NCBI GenBank assembly: GCA_963833495.1 | Contig: CAWHYJ010000016.1 | Coordinates: forward strand, 1-64,000 | From: Fodinibacter sp963833495 | Lineage (GTDB): Bacteria; Actinomycetota; Actinomycetes; Actinomycetales; Dermatophilaceae | DNA: 64,000 bases | Reading direction: 5' to 3' | Shown: one piece after another, positions 49,542-58,118 of the stretch | How the letters are laid out: the number at the start of each line of letters is the position of its first letter | Numbering within the stretch: the stretch's first letter is position 1 | Translations under genes and position numbers: made by a program | The notes under the pieces: generated by a model | Databases searched by the model: none | The model's input: only the letters and a program-made list of their open reading frames with translations | Told to the model about the DNA's origin: nothing

Positions 49542-50500
49542 TGGTCGACATGACCACCACGCTGGGCCCGCTGGTGCTGCCCAACCCGGTGATGACGGCA
49601 TCCGGCTGCGCGGCCAACGGCCAGGAGCTGCACCGGTTCTTCCCGGTCTCCGAGCTCGGCGCGTTCGTCACCAAGACCGTCATGGCCCAGCCGCGCTCAG
49701 GGCGGGGGACGCCGCGGATGGCCGAGACGGCATCCGGCATGCTCAACTCGATCGGGCTGCAGGGGCCGGGCATCGACGCCTTCGTCGAGAAGGACCTCGC
49801 CTGGCTGAGGTCGACCGGGGCCCGGGCCCTGGTGTCGATCGCCGGCAACACCGCCGAGGAGTTCGGCGACGTCGCCGAGGCGCTGGCCGCCAGCCCGGCC
49901 TATGACGCCGTCGTGGGGGTCGAGGTCAACATCTCGTGCCCCAACGTGGCCAACCGCGGGCTGGTCTTCGCCTGCGACGCACTGTCCTCGGAACGGGTGG
50001 TGCGCCTGGTGCGCGAGCGGCTGCCCGCCCAGACCCCGATCTTCGCCAAGCTGACCCCCGACGTCACCGACATCGTCACGATCGCCCATGCCGCGCTCAA
50101 GGCCGGCGCCGACGGGCTGACCATGATCAACACCCTGCTCGGCATGGTCATCGACACCGACCGGCTGCGGCCGCAGCTCGCGGGCCTCACCGGCGGCCTC
50201 TCCGGACCGGCCGTGCGGCCGGTCGCAGTCCGCGCCCTGTGGCAGGTCACCGCCGCGATGCGCGAGGGGCGGCTGCCCACTGCGCCGCTGATCGGGGTCG
50301 GGGGTGTGCGCACCGGGCGCGACGCCCTCGAGCTGGTCGCCGCCGGGGCGTCGGCCGTGCAGGTCGGCACCGCCACCTTCAACGACCCCAGCGCCCCCCG
50401 CCGGGTCGTCGACGAGCTCGAGGCCGAGGTCGCCCGGCACGGCTTCCACCGCTTCGCCGACGTGGTCGGCATCGCCCACGAGAGGACGGCTCGCCCGTGA
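49541..50500 (+). CDS. pyrD: Dihydroorotate dehydrogenase catalytic subunit, type 1B
   Basis: A 319-residue FMN TIM barrel oxidising dihydroorotate. Signatures are NPVMTASGCAANGQEL, GLQGPGIDAF, the active-site Cys in EVNISCPNVANRG, FAKLTPDVTDI and PLIGVGGVRTGRDALE. Adjacent pyrK shows it is the NAD-linked type 1B enzyme, not the membrane class 2 enzyme used by mycobacteria. ATG 49541 overlaps the pyrK stop. Confidence 0.96.
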   Translation: MVDMTTTLGPLVLPNPVMTASGCAANGQELHRFFPVSELGAFVTKTVMAQPRSGRGTPRMAETASGMLNSIGLQGPGIDAFVEKDLAWLRSTGARALVSIAGNTAEEFGDVAEALAASPAYDAVVGVEVNISCPNVANRGLVFACDALSSERVVRLVRERLPAQTPIFAKLTPDVTDIVTIAHAALKAGADGLTMINTLLGMVIDTDRLRPQLAGLTGGLSGPAVRPVAVRALWQVTAAMREGRLPTAPLIGVGGVRTGRDALELVAAGASAVQVGTATFNDPSAPRRVVDELEAEVARHGFHRFADVVGIAHERTARP

Positions 50501-51360
50501 CCCAGCCACCCACCCCCTACGGCGACCGGCTGCGCGCCGCGATGGACGCGCTCGGGCCGTTCTGCCCCGGCATCGACCCGCACGCCGCCCTGCTCGAGCA
50601 GTGGGGGCTGCCCGACACCGTGGCCGGGCTCGAGACCTTCGCGATGACCTGCGTCGAGGCGTTCGGGGGAGCGGTGGCGGCGGTCAAGCCCCAGTCGGCG
50701 TTCTTCGAGCGGTTCGGGTCGGCCGGGGTGGCCGTGCTCGAGCGCACCCTGGCGGGGCTGCGCGACGCCGGCACCCTGTCGCTGCTCGACGTCAAGCGCG
50801 GCGACATCGGCACCACCATGGCCGGCTACGCGCAGGCGTACCTGTCCGACGGGTCGCCGCTGCGGGCCGACGCCATCACGGTGAGCCCGTACCTCGGCTA
50901 CGAGTCGCTGCGACCCGCGCTCGACCTGGCCGCCACGTCCGGGCGCGGGGTGTTCGTGCTGACCCTCACCTCCAACCCGGAGGGCCCGACGGTGCAGCAC
51001 GCGACTCGCGACGGCGCGAGCGTCGCGGCATCCGTCGTGGCGGGGGTGGCGCGCGACAACGCCGGCGCGGCGGCATCCGGGCGGCTCGGCAGCGTCGGGA
51101 TGGTGGTGGGCGCGACGGTCGGCAGCGCGGTCACCGACCTCGGCCTCGATCTCGCCGGCGCCGCCGGGCCCCTGCTCGCACCCGGGCTGGGCGCCCAGGG
51201 CGGCACCCCGGCGGCCCTGCGCCAGACCTTCGGAGCCGCGCTGCCCCAGGTGCTCGGCACCAGCAGCCGCGAGGTGCTCGTGGCGGGCCCGGACGTCGCC
51301 ACGCTGCGGGATGCCGCGCGCCGCGCGGCCGGCGACCTGGCGGAGGCCCTGGGCGGCTGA
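50497..51360 (+). CDS. pyrF: Orotidine 5'-phosphate decarboxylase (type 2)
   Basis: A 287-residue TIM-barrel enzyme converting OMP to UMP. The catalytic DVKRGDIGTT (Lys100) and FCPGIDPH, AAVKPQSAFFERFG and ISPYLGYES-like VSPYLGYES are the type 2 (mycobacterial) signature. It closes the pyr operon; pyrE (orotate phosphoribosyltransferase) is not here and must be elsewhere. GTG 50497 overlaps pyrD. Confidence 0.96.
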   Translation: MTQPPTPYGDRLRAAMDALGPFCPGIDPHAALLEQWGLPDTVAGLETFAMTCVEAFGGAVAAVKPQSAFFERFGSAGVAVLERTLAGLRDAGTLSLLDVKRGDIGTTMAGYAQAYLSDGSPLRADAITVSPYLGYESLRPALDLAATSGRGVFVLTLTSNPEGPTVQHATRDGASVAASVVAGVARDNAGAAASGRLGSVGMVVGATVGSAVTDLGLDLAGAAGPLLAPGLGAQGGTPAALRQTFGAALPQVLGTSSREVLVAGPDVATLRDAARRAAGDLAEALGG

Positions 51361-51435
51361 GCGGGCCCTGAGCCGGGCCGCCGCGCGCCTCGGATCGCGC
51401 CACCTGAGCGTCTCGTCGCGGACCGGTGGTCGCGC

Positions 51436-51441
51436 TAGAGT
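51436..51441 (+). promoter_or_regulatory. -10 box (TAGAGT) of mihF
   Basis: TAGAGT lies 62 bases before the mIHF start codon, predicting a leader of about 55 bases that carries a GAAGGG ribosome site. Confidence 0.55.
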
Positions 51442-51503
51442 CGAGCGCGTACAGCCGGGTGTTGAGAAGCCAGCGCCTGCATGTCGACGAAGGGCTCAAT
51501 CCC

Positions 51504-51821
51504 GTGGCACTACCGCCGCTCACCCCAGAACAGCGGGCCGCCGCCCTCGAGAAGGCCGCGGCCTCCCGGCGCGAGCGCGCCGAGGTCAAGCACCGCCTCA
51601 AGCACTCCGGCGTCACCCTCTCGGAGGTCATCACCGAGGGCAAGACCAACGACGTCCTCGGCAAGATGCGCGTCTCCGCTCTCCTGGAGTCCATGCCCGG
51701 CGTCGGTCGGGTCCGGGCCCGCCAGATCATGGAGGAGGTCGGCATCTCCGAGAGCCGCCGAGTGCGTGGCCTCGGCCAGAACCAGGTGGCCGCGCTGCTC
51801 GATCGTTTCGGGCGGTCGTGA
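51504..51821 (+). CDS. mihF: Integration host factor, actinobacterial type (mIHF)
   Basis: A 105-residue DNA-binding protein, the same length as mycobacterial mIHF. It is unrelated in fold to E. coli IHF. ALPPLTPEQRAAALEKAAASRRERAEVKHRLKHSGVTLSEV and the helix-two-turn-helix VSALLESMPGVGRVRARQIMEEVGISESRRVRGLGQNQVAALLDRF are diagnostic. GTG 51504 is chosen by family length; a longer frame from 51426 is open but unlikely. The stop overlaps gmk. Confidence 0.95.
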   Translation: MALPPLTPEQRAAALEKAAASRRERAEVKHRLKHSGVTLSEVITEGKTNDVLGKMRVSALLESMPGVGRVRARQIMEEVGISESRRVRGLGQNQVAALLDRFGRS

Positions 51822-52399
51822 CGGGGAGCTCCCGCCTCACCGTCCTCGCCGGTCCGACCGCCGTCGGCAAGGGGACCGTTGCGGCCTACGTCCGCCGGCA
51901 CCACCCCGAGGTCTGGCTCTCGGTCTCGGCCACCACCCGCCGTCCGCGCCCAGGGGAGGCCGACGGCACCCACTACCACTTCGTCTCCGACGCCGAGTTC
52001 GAGCGGATGGCCGCTGCCGGCGAGCTGCTCGAGTGGGCCGTCGTGCACGGCCGGGCGAAGTACGGCACCCCACGTCGCCCGGTGGAAGAGGCGCTGGCGG
52101 CCGGGCGCCCCGCCCTGCTCGAGATCGACCTCCAGGGCGCGCGCCAGGTGCGCGACACCATGCCCGAGGCCCTGTTCGTCTTCCTCGCCCCGCCCACCTG
52201 GGACGAGCTGGTGCGCCGGCTGGTCGGTCGGGGTACCGAGGACGAGGAGGAGCGCGAGGCCCGGCTGGCCACGGCGCGGGTCGAGCTGGCCGCCGCGGCG
52301 GAGTTCGACGTCACGGTGCTCAACGACGACGTTCAACGGGCGGCCGAGGAACTCGTATCATTGATGGAACCCCCCGTACCCGAAGCGAAGCGAGACTGA
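51818..52399 (+). CDS. gmk: Guanylate kinase
   Basis: A 193-residue kinase phosphorylating GMP. The P-loop is AGPTAVGKGT (commonly GPSGVGKGT). The GMP-binding region is VSATTRRPRPGEADGTHYHF, with LEWAVVHGRAKYGTPR, and the lid region contains GRGTEDEEEREARL. GTG 51818 overlaps mihF. The rpoZ promoter lies inside its 3' end. Confidence 0.95.
   Translation: MTGSSRLTVLAGPTAVGKGTVAAYVRRHHPEVWLSVSATTRRPRPGEADGTHYHFVSDAEFERMAAAGELLEWAVVHGRAKYGTPRRPVEEALAAGRPALLEIDLQGARQVRDTMPEALFVFLAPPTWDELVRRLVGRGTEDEEEREARLATARVELAAAAEFDVTVLNDDVQRAAEELVSLMEPPVPEAKRD
52332..52361 (+). promoter_or_regulatory. Internal promoter for rpoZ (TTCAAC, 18 bases, TATCAT)
   Basis: TTCAAC (52332-52337) and TATCAT (52356-52361) are separated by 18 bases inside the end of gmk. 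Transcription would start near 52368, giving a leader of about 35 bases. Confidence 0.5.
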
Positions 52400-52402
52400 C
52401 GC

Positions 52403-52666
52403 GTGTCCGGAACCAAGGCCGATCCCATCGGCATCACCAACCCGCCGATCGACGAGCTGCTGGAGCGTGCGGACTCCAAGTACGCGCTCGTCCTCTACTC
52501 GGCGAAGCGGGCCCGGCAGATCAACGCCTACTACGCGCAGCTGCAGGAGGGCCTGCTCGAGTACGTCGGCCCGCTCGTCGACTCCGAGGTGCACGAGAAG
52601 CCGATGTCCATCGCCCTGCGCGAGATCAACGAGGGTCTGCTGACCTCCACTCCCACCGAGGAGTGA
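52403..52666 (+). CDS. rpoZ: RNA polymerase omega subunit
   Basis: An 87-residue omega subunit. NPPIDELLERADSKYALVLYSAKRARQINAYYAQL is the conserved omega core that clamps the beta-prime C-terminus. The GTG start is 3 bases after gmk. The order gmk-rpoZ-coaBC is conserved in actinobacteria. Confidence 0.96.
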   Translation: MSGTKADPIGITNPPIDELLERADSKYALVLYSAKRARQINAYYAQLQEGLLEYVGPLVDSEVHEKPMSIALREINEGLLTSTPTEE

Positions 52667-52670
52667 CCTC

Positions 52671-53951
52671 GTGAAGGTCGTCCTCGGGGTCGCCGGGGGC
52701 ATCGCGGCGTACAAGGCCTGCTCGCTCCTGCGGCTGCTCACCGAGGCCGGCCACGACGTCACCGTCGTGCCCACGGCATCCGCCCTGCACTTCGTGGGCG
52801 AGGCCACCTGGGCGGCGCTGTCCGGCAAGCCGGTGCACACCGACGTGTGGAGCGACATCACCTCGGTGCCGCACGTGCGCATCGGCCAGCAGGCCGACCT
52901 CGTCGTCGTGGCGCCCGCGACCGCCGACCTGCTGGCGCGCGCCGCCACCGGCCAGGCCGACGACCTGCTCACCACCGTGCTGCTCACCGCGCGCTGTCCG
53001 GTCGTGATGGCCCCCGCCATGCACACCGAGATGTGGGACCACCCCGCCACCCAGGCCAACGTCGCCACGCTCAGCGAGCGTGGGGTGCACGTCGTGCCCC
53101 CGGCGTCCGGGCGGCTGACCGGGCGCGACACCGGGCCGGGCCGGCTGCCCGAGCCCGAGGAGCTGTATGCGGTGTGCGAGCGCGAGCTGGCCCGTGCGGC
53201 CGGTGATGCCGCGCACGCCGCCGCCGGCACGGCATCCGACCCCTCCGCCTCCCCGCGCGGCGACCTTTCCGGGCGTCGGGTCGTCGTGAGCGCGGGGGGC
53301 ACCCGCGAGCCGCTCGACCCGGTGCGATACCTGGGCAACCGCAGCTCGGGCAAGCAGGGCTACGCCCTGGCGCGCGCCGCCGCCGAGCGCGGCGCCCAGG
53401 TCACCCTCGTCTCGTCGTCGTCGTTGCTCCCGCCCGAGGGCGTCACGGTCGTGCCCGTCGAGACCGCGCTCGAGCTGCAGGCGGCGGTGACGGATGCCGT
53501 CCGCGACGCCGACGTGGTCGTCATGGCCGCCGCCGTGGCCGACTTCCGCCCGGCGTTCTACGCCGGCGCCAAGATCAAGAAGACGCACGAGGCCGGAGAG
53601 GACGGGTCTGGCGACGAGTCGGCGCCCACCGTGGCGCTGGTGCGCAACCCCGACGTGCTCGCCGGCCTGGTGCAGGCCCGGGGGAGCGACCGGATGCCGG
53701 TCATCGTCGGGTTCGCGGCCGAGACCGGCGACGACGAGGGGTCGGTGCTCGACCACGCCCGCGACAAGCTCGCCCGCAAGGGGTGCGACCTGCTCGTCGT
53801 CAACGAGGTAGGCACCGACAAGACCTTCGGGCACGACGACAGCACGGTGCACCTGCTGCGGCAGGGGTCCGACGACGTGACGCAGGTGGGCCCGGCATCC
53901 AAGCTGCTCGTGGCGCACGCCGTCTGGGACGCCGTCCTCCCCCTGCTCTGA
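52671..53951 (+). CDS. coaBC: Bifunctional phosphopantothenoylcysteine decarboxylase / phosphopantothenate-cysteine ligase
   Basis: A 426-residue coenzyme A biosynthesis enzyme. The N-terminal flavoprotein CoaC domain shows GVAGGIAAYKACSLLRLL, the AMHTEMWDHPATQAN loop and PASGRLTGRDTGPGRLPEPEEL. The C-terminal CoaB domain has VVSAGGTREPLDPVRYLGNRSSGKQGYALA, AAVADFRP and the Lys in KIKKTHE. A roughly 20-residue Ala-rich linker joins them. GTG 52671 is 4 bases after rpoZ. A strong hairpin follows. Confidence 0.96.
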   Translation: MKVVLGVAGGIAAYKACSLLRLLTEAGHDVTVVPTASALHFVGEATWAALSGKPVHTDVWSDITSVPHVRIGQQADLVVVAPATADLLARAATGQADDLLTTVLLTARCPVVMAPAMHTEMWDHPATQANVATLSERGVHVVPPASGRLTGRDTGPGRLPEPEELYAVCERELARAAGDAAHAAAGTASDPSASPRGDLSGRRVVVSAGGTREPLDPVRYLGNRSSGKQGYALARAAAERGAQVTLVSSSSLLPPEGVTVVPVETALELQAAVTDAVRDADVVVMAAAVADFRPAFYAGAKIKKTHEAGEDGSGDESAPTVALVRNPDVLAGLVQARGSDRMPVIVGFAAETGDDEGSVLDHARDKLARKGCDLLVVNEVGTDKTFGHDDSTVHLLRQGSDDVTQVGPASKLLVAHAVWDAVLPLL

Positions 53952-53975
53952 CCCGAGGTCGCCCCCGCACCACGA

Positions 53976-54006
53976 AGGGCCCCACCACGACTCGTGGTGG
54001 GGCCCT
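53976..54006. terminator. Strong convergent terminator hairpin
   Basis: A perfect 15-bp stem, AGGGCCCCACCACGA and its reverse complement, is separated by one base. It lies 24 bases after coaBC and 14 bases after the convergent DivIVA-like gene, so it can stop transcription from both sides. Confidence 0.85.
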
Positions 54007-54020
54007 GCGGTGTGATCGGC

Positions 54021-55166
54021 TCAGCGGCGGGCGTGGGCCTTGTTCTTCGTGGTGGTCTCCTCGACCGGCTCGCCCTCGTCGGTGGCCTCGAGCTCGGCGT
54101 CGACCGCCTCGACCTCGTCGCCCTCCGCACCCTCGTCGGTGCCGTCGACCGCTAGCTCGTCGCCCTCGGCGTTCTCGACCTGACCGGTGGCCTCACCCTC
54201 CGGCGCCTGCACCTCGGCGGCCGGAGCCTGCTGGGCGGCGGGCTCCTCGGCCGGAAGGCCGACCGGGGCCCCACCACCGAGGGTGGCGAGCATGTTGCGC
54301 ACGTTGCTCAGCTGGGCGGTGATGCTGTCGCGGCGGGCCGTCGCGGCGGCGAGCTCGCGCTCGGAGTCGCGGCGGATCCGCTCCGCGTGCTCCTTGGCGG
54401 AGCTGACCAGGGCGGCGGCCTCGGCGCGGGCGGCCTCGATGGCCCGCGAGGACTCCGTGGCGGCGTTCTGCCGGTCCTCCTCGGCCTCGCGGCCGAGCAG
54501 GTCGGCGCGCTCCTGGACAGCGGCGAGGGCCTGGTCCTGCTGCGCCATCTGGGCGGTGAACTCGGCGGCCGAGCGCTCGCGGCGCTCCCCGAGGGTGCGC
54601 TCGAAGTCGGCAGCAGATGCCGCCGCGGTGGCCCGCTGCTTCTCGTAGTAGGCCTCGGCCTCCTCGCGGCGGGCGGCAGCCTCGCGAGCGGCGTCGTCGA
54701 TGATCGAGTCGGCCTCCCGCTTGGCGCGCGAGACGACCTCGGAGGCCACCACGTCGGCCTTGGAGCGGATCTCCTCGGCATAGCGGTCGGCCTCGGCACG
54801 CATCAGCGCCGCGTCGTTGTTGGCGTCGCGGCGAGCCTGCTCGACGTCGTCGGCCGCAGCCGAGCGGATGGCAGCGGCCTCCTCGTCAGCCAGGCCCAGC
54901 ATCGCGCCGATCCGCTCGCCGAGGTCGGCGAAGGTCGGGCTGGACACCTTGCGGGTCTGCTCCTCGAGCTCACCCAGGCTGCGGCGCTGGTCGTCGAGCT
55001 CGGAGCTGAGCTGGTCGTGCGACTGGCGCAGCTTGGTCAGCTCGACGGTGCTCGCGGCAGCCTCCTGGCGGGCGGCGTCGGCCGCCTGCTGGAGCGCGGC
55101 GACGTGCTGGTCGACCTGGACGGGGTCGTAGCCGCGGAAGACGGTCGGGAACTCCGGCTGGTTCAT
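54021..55166 (-). CDS. DivIVA-domain coiled-coil protein
   Basis: A 381-residue protein. The N-terminus FPTVFRGYDPVQVDQHVAALQQAADAAR is a DivIVA-type membrane-curvature-sensing start. A very long Ala/Glu/Arg coiled coil follows to about residue 300, then an acidic, Pro-containing tail ending TTTKNKAHARR. A motif TARRDSITAQLSNVRNMLATL near residue 285 recurs in the neighbouring gene. DivIVA-like proteins mark poles and septa in actinobacteria, so a scaffold role in polar growth or division is likely. ATG 55166 overlaps the stop of the upstream coiled-coil gene. Confidence 0.8.
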   Translation of the reverse strand: MNQPEFPTVFRGYDPVQVDQHVAALQQAADAARQEAAASTVELTKLRQSHDQLSSELDDQRRSLGELEEQTRKVSSPTFADLGERIGAMLGLADEEAAAIRSAAADDVEQARRDANNDAALMRAEADRYAEEIRSKADVVASEVVSRAKREADSIIDDAAREAAARREEAEAYYEKQRATAAASAADFERTLGERRERSAAEFTAQMAQQDQALAAVQERADLLGREAEEDRQNAATESSRAIEAARAEAAALVSSAKEHAERIRRDSERELAAATARRDSITAQLSNVRNMLATLGGGAPVGLPAEEPAAQQAPAAEVQAPEGEATGQVENAEGDELAVDGTDEGAEGDEVEAVDAELEATDEGEPVEETTTKNKAHARR

Positions 55167-56698
55167 GAGGACTCCTGGTCAGGGGTGGCGGGGGTGGCTG
55201 GGGTGGTGGGGGTTTCGGAGGGGGTGGCTTCGCGGGGGGCGAGGTCTGCTGCGGTGCTGTCGCTGGTGGGCGGGTCGTCGGTGCGGGTGCGGTCGTCGCT
55301 GACCGCGAGGGCGTCGATGACGCCACTGAGGTTGCCGAGCTGGGCGGTGATGGCGTCCCGGCGGGCGGCCAGGGTGTGCACCTCGGCCCGGGCGCGCTCC
55401 ACAGCGGCCTGGGCCTCGGCGCGCACGGTGTCGGCACGCTGTCGGGCCTCCTCGGAGGCTCTCATGATCTCTGCTCGCGCCGCAGCGTGGTACTCGTGGG
55501 CTTCCCGGTGCATCCGCTCGATGTCCTCCGCGGCGCTCTGGCGCACCTGCTGGGCGCCCTGCTCCACCTCGGCGGCCCGGCGCTCGGCCCGCTCGAGCGC
55601 CTCGGCCTCGCGAGCCCGCGCGTCGTCGAGCAGGCGCGCGGACTCGCGCTGCGCGGCGTCACGGGTGCGGGCGGCATCCGCCTGCGCCTCGGCGAGCACC
55701 GCCTGCGCGAGCTCACGCATCCGGCCCGACTCCGACTCGGCCTCGGCGAGCCGGTCGCGGCTCTTGGCGGTGGCGGTGCCCAGCAGGGTCTGCACCCGGT
55801 GCCGGTGGGAGCGCGAGCGCTCGGCGAGCTCGTCGTGGTGGGCGCGGGCCTGGGCGTCGGCGTCCGCCTCCGCCTTGGCGAGGATGTCGCGAACCGTTCC
55901 CTGCGCCCATGCCAGGTGCGCCTGGGCGGCGGCGACGAGGTCGTCGGCCTCTGCCTGCGCGTCCGCGAGCAGGGTGGCGGCCTCGTCGCGAGCTCGGTCG
56001 AGCAGCTGCTCGGCGTCGGTGCGCGAACCGGCCTCGCGGGCCTCGATGGCGGCGAGCAGGGCCGCGACCTCGGCCTCGGCGTCGCTGCGGTGGCGGGTGG
56101 CGTAGTCGTGGCTCTCCTGGCGCAGGCGGGCGAGGTCGGCGACCGTGGAGTCGCGCAGCTGGTCGAGCTCGGCGGTGTGCGCCGCGTGCTCCAGAGCCCA
56201 GTGCTCCTGGTGGGCGCGCTCCTCCTGCGCGAGCCGGGCCATCGTGCCCTCGTGCTCGAGCCGCGCCCGCTCGAGCAGCTGGTCGGCCCGGGCCTGCGCC
56301 TGCGAGACGCGCGCCCGGGCGTCCTCCTCGGCCACCGCGATCGCCTCGTCGCTCGCCTTGGTGGCGCGGGCCCGCAGCAGGGCGGCCTGGTCGGCGGCGT
56401 CGGCGAGCATGATCTCGACCTCGACGCGGGTCTCGTCGAGCCGGCGCTGCGCCTCCTCGCGGCTCGACGCCACGGTGGCCTGCAGCTGTGCCAGCTCGTG
56501 GGCCGCCTCCTGGGTCTCACCCCGCAGCCGGCTCGCCTCGGCCCGGGCCTCGCCGGCCTCGCGGTTGGCGTCGGCCCGCAGCTGGTCGGCCAGGCTCTGG
56601 GCTCGGGTGAGCAGGGACAGCGCCTCGTCGACGGGGCTCACGGGCGCGGCACGGCTCGCGTCTCCCGCCGTCGCGTCGAGCGCCGACCTGTCTGACAC
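55163..56698 (-). CDS. Long alanine-rich coiled-coil protein, partner of the DivIVA-like protein
   Basis: A 511-residue protein, nearly all continuous coiled coil from residue 25 to 460 (LLTRAQSLADQLRADANREAGEARAEASRLRGE and onward). It has no membrane segment, and the tail is disordered and Thr/Pro-rich. It ends its coil with AARRDAITAQLGNLSGVIDAL, matching the motif in the next gene. The arrangement recalls the Streptomyces Scy/FilP polarity proteins. The start is GTG 56698 (SDRSALDATAGD). It is translated together with the DivIVA-like gene (ATGA). Filament or scaffold formation is inferred. Confidence 0.72.
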   Translation of the reverse strand: MSDRSALDATAGDASRAAPVSPVDEALSLLTRAQSLADQLRADANREAGEARAEASRLRGETQEAAHELAQLQATVASSREEAQRRLDETRVEVEIMLADAADQAALLRARATKASDEAIAVAEEDARARVSQAQARADQLLERARLEHEGTMARLAQEERAHQEHWALEHAAHTAELDQLRDSTVADLARLRQESHDYATRHRSDAEAEVAALLAAIEAREAGSRTDAEQLLDRARDEAATLLADAQAEADDLVAAAQAHLAWAQGTVRDILAKAEADADAQARAHHDELAERSRSHRHRVQTLLGTATAKSRDRLAEAESESGRMRELAQAVLAEAQADAARTRDAAQRESARLLDDARAREAEALERAERRAAEVEQGAQQVRQSAAEDIERMHREAHEYHAAARAEIMRASEEARQRADTVRAEAQAAVERARAEVHTLAARRDAITAQLGNLSGVIDALAVSDDRTRTDDPPTSDSTAADLAPREATPSETPTTPATPATPDQESS

Positions 56699-56764
56699 GC
56701 GGACAATGATCGCAGACCGGATCGAGTGCCGCGGACCGCGTCGGCCGCCGCGGGTGCGGGCCGG

Positions 56765-56770
56765 TAGATT
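56765..56770 (+). promoter_or_regulatory. -10 box (TAGATT) of metK
   Basis: TAGATT predicts a start near 56778 and a leader of about 50 bases carrying AAGGAG before GTG 56828. The leader is too short for a SAM riboswitch and none is seen. Confidence 0.55.
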
Positions 56771-56827
56771 GGCCTGCGCACACGGCGGCCGGTGGCCGCG
56801 GTCGCCCCACCCACGAAGGAGTCCCGC

Positions 56828-58048
56828 GTGTCCGCACGCCTGTTCACGTCCGAGTCCGTCACCGAGGGACACCCGGACAAGATCTGTGACCAGATCTCCG
56901 ACTCGATCCTCGACGCGATGCTCGCCCAGGACCCCCGCAGCCGGGTCGCCGTCGAGACGATGGTGACCACCGGCCTGGTGCACGTGGCCGGCGAGGTCAC
57001 CACGGAGGCCTACGTCGAGATCCCGAAGATCGTCCGCGACACGGTGCTCACGATCGGCTACGACAGCTCGACCAAGGGCTTCGACGGCGCCTCGTGCGGT
57101 GTCAGCGCCTCGATCGGCCAGCAGAGCCCCGACATCGCGCAGGGCGTCGACAGCGCCTACGAGAGCCGCACCGGCACCATCGACCCGCTCGACAAGCAGG
57201 GCGCCGGCGACCAGGGCCTGATGTTCGGCTACGCCTGCGACGACACCGCCGAGCTGATGCCGCTGCCGATCTTCCTGGCCCACCGCCTCGCCGAGCGCCT
57301 CACCGCGGTGCGCAAGAGCGGCGAGCTGCCCTACCTGCGCCCCGACGGCAAGACCCAGGTCACCATCGCCTACGACGGCGACCGCGCCGTCTCGCTCGAC
57401 GCCGTGGTCGTGTCCAGCCAGCACGCCGAGGACGTCTCGCTCGACGGCCTGCTCGAGCCCGACGTGCGCCAGCACGTCATCAGCCCGGTGCTCGCCGAGC
57501 TGCACGACGCCGGCACCGACCTGCGCACCGACGACTACCGCGCCTACATCAACCCCACCGGCAAGTTCGTCATCGGTGGCCCGATGGGCGACGCCGGCCT
57601 CACCGGTCGCAAGATCATCGTCGACACCTACGGCGGCATGGCCCGCCACGGTGGCGGCGCCTTCTCCGGCAAGGACCCGAGCAAGGTCGACCGTTCGGCC
57701 GCCTACGCCACCCGCTGGGTCGCCAAGAACGTCGTCGCCGCGGGCCTGGCCCGCCGCTGCGAGGTGCAGGTCGCCTACGCCATCGGCAAGGCCCAGCCGG
57801 TCGGCCTCTACGTCGAGACCTTCGGCACCGAGACCGTGCCCGCCGAGAAGATCCAGGCCGCGATCCAGAAGACCTTCGACCTGCGGCCGGCGGCGATCCT
57901 CGACGACCTCGACCTGCTCCGCCCGATCTACAAGGCGACGGCGGCCTACGGCCACTTCGGCCGCACGCACGCCGACGGTGTCGACAACGGCTTCACCTGG
58001 GAGCGCACCGACCGGGTCGAGGCGCTGCAGCGCGCGGCCCACAGCTGA
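56828..58048 (+). CDS. metK: S-adenosylmethionine synthetase
   Basis: A 406-residue enzyme making SAM from methionine and ATP. LFTSESVTEGHPDKICDQISDSILDA, GAGDQGLMFGYACD and the P-loop-like GGGAFSGKDPSKVDRSAAY are intact. The GTG has AAGGAG upstream. A 14-bp hairpin follows the stop. It diverges from the coiled-coil gene across 129 bases. Confidence 0.97.
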   Translation: MSARLFTSESVTEGHPDKICDQISDSILDAMLAQDPRSRVAVETMVTTGLVHVAGEVTTEAYVEIPKIVRDTVLTIGYDSSTKGFDGASCGVSASIGQQSPDIAQGVDSAYESRTGTIDPLDKQGAGDQGLMFGYACDDTAELMPLPIFLAHRLAERLTAVRKSGELPYLRPDGKTQVTIAYDGDRAVSLDAVVVSSQHAEDVSLDGLLEPDVRQHVISPVLAELHDAGTDLRTDDYRAYINPTGKFVIGGPMGDAGLTGRKIIVDTYGGMARHGGGAFSGKDPSKVDRSAAYATRWVAKNVVAAGLARRCEVQVAYAIGKAQPVGLYVETFGTETVPAEKIQAAIQKTFDLRPAAILDDLDLLRPIYKATAAYGHFGRTHADGVDNGFTWERTDRVEALQRAAHS

Positions 58049-58068
58049 TCCTGCGTCATCCACAGGGC

Positions 58069-58102
58069 GAGCCCACCGACCCCTCGCCGGGTCGGTGGGC
58101 TC
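58069..58102 (+). terminator. Terminator hairpin of metK
   Basis: Arms GAGCCCACCGACCC (58069-58082) and its exact complement (58089-58102) enclose a 6-base loop, 20 bases after the metK stop. It ends 3 bases before the priA -10 box. Confidence 0.75.
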
Positions 58103-58105
58103 CGC

Positions 58106-58111
58106 TAGTTT
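58106..58111 (+). promoter_or_regulatory. -10 box (TAGTTT) of priA, leaderless
   Basis: TAGTTT is 7 bases before ATG 58119. The -35 region falls inside the metK terminator stem. Confidence 0.55.
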
Positions 58112-58118
58112 CGGGCGC

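Noticed and set aside
56771..56827. SAM riboswitch in the metK leader
   Set aside because: The predicted leader is only about 50 bases and shows no helix set of known SAM aptamers.
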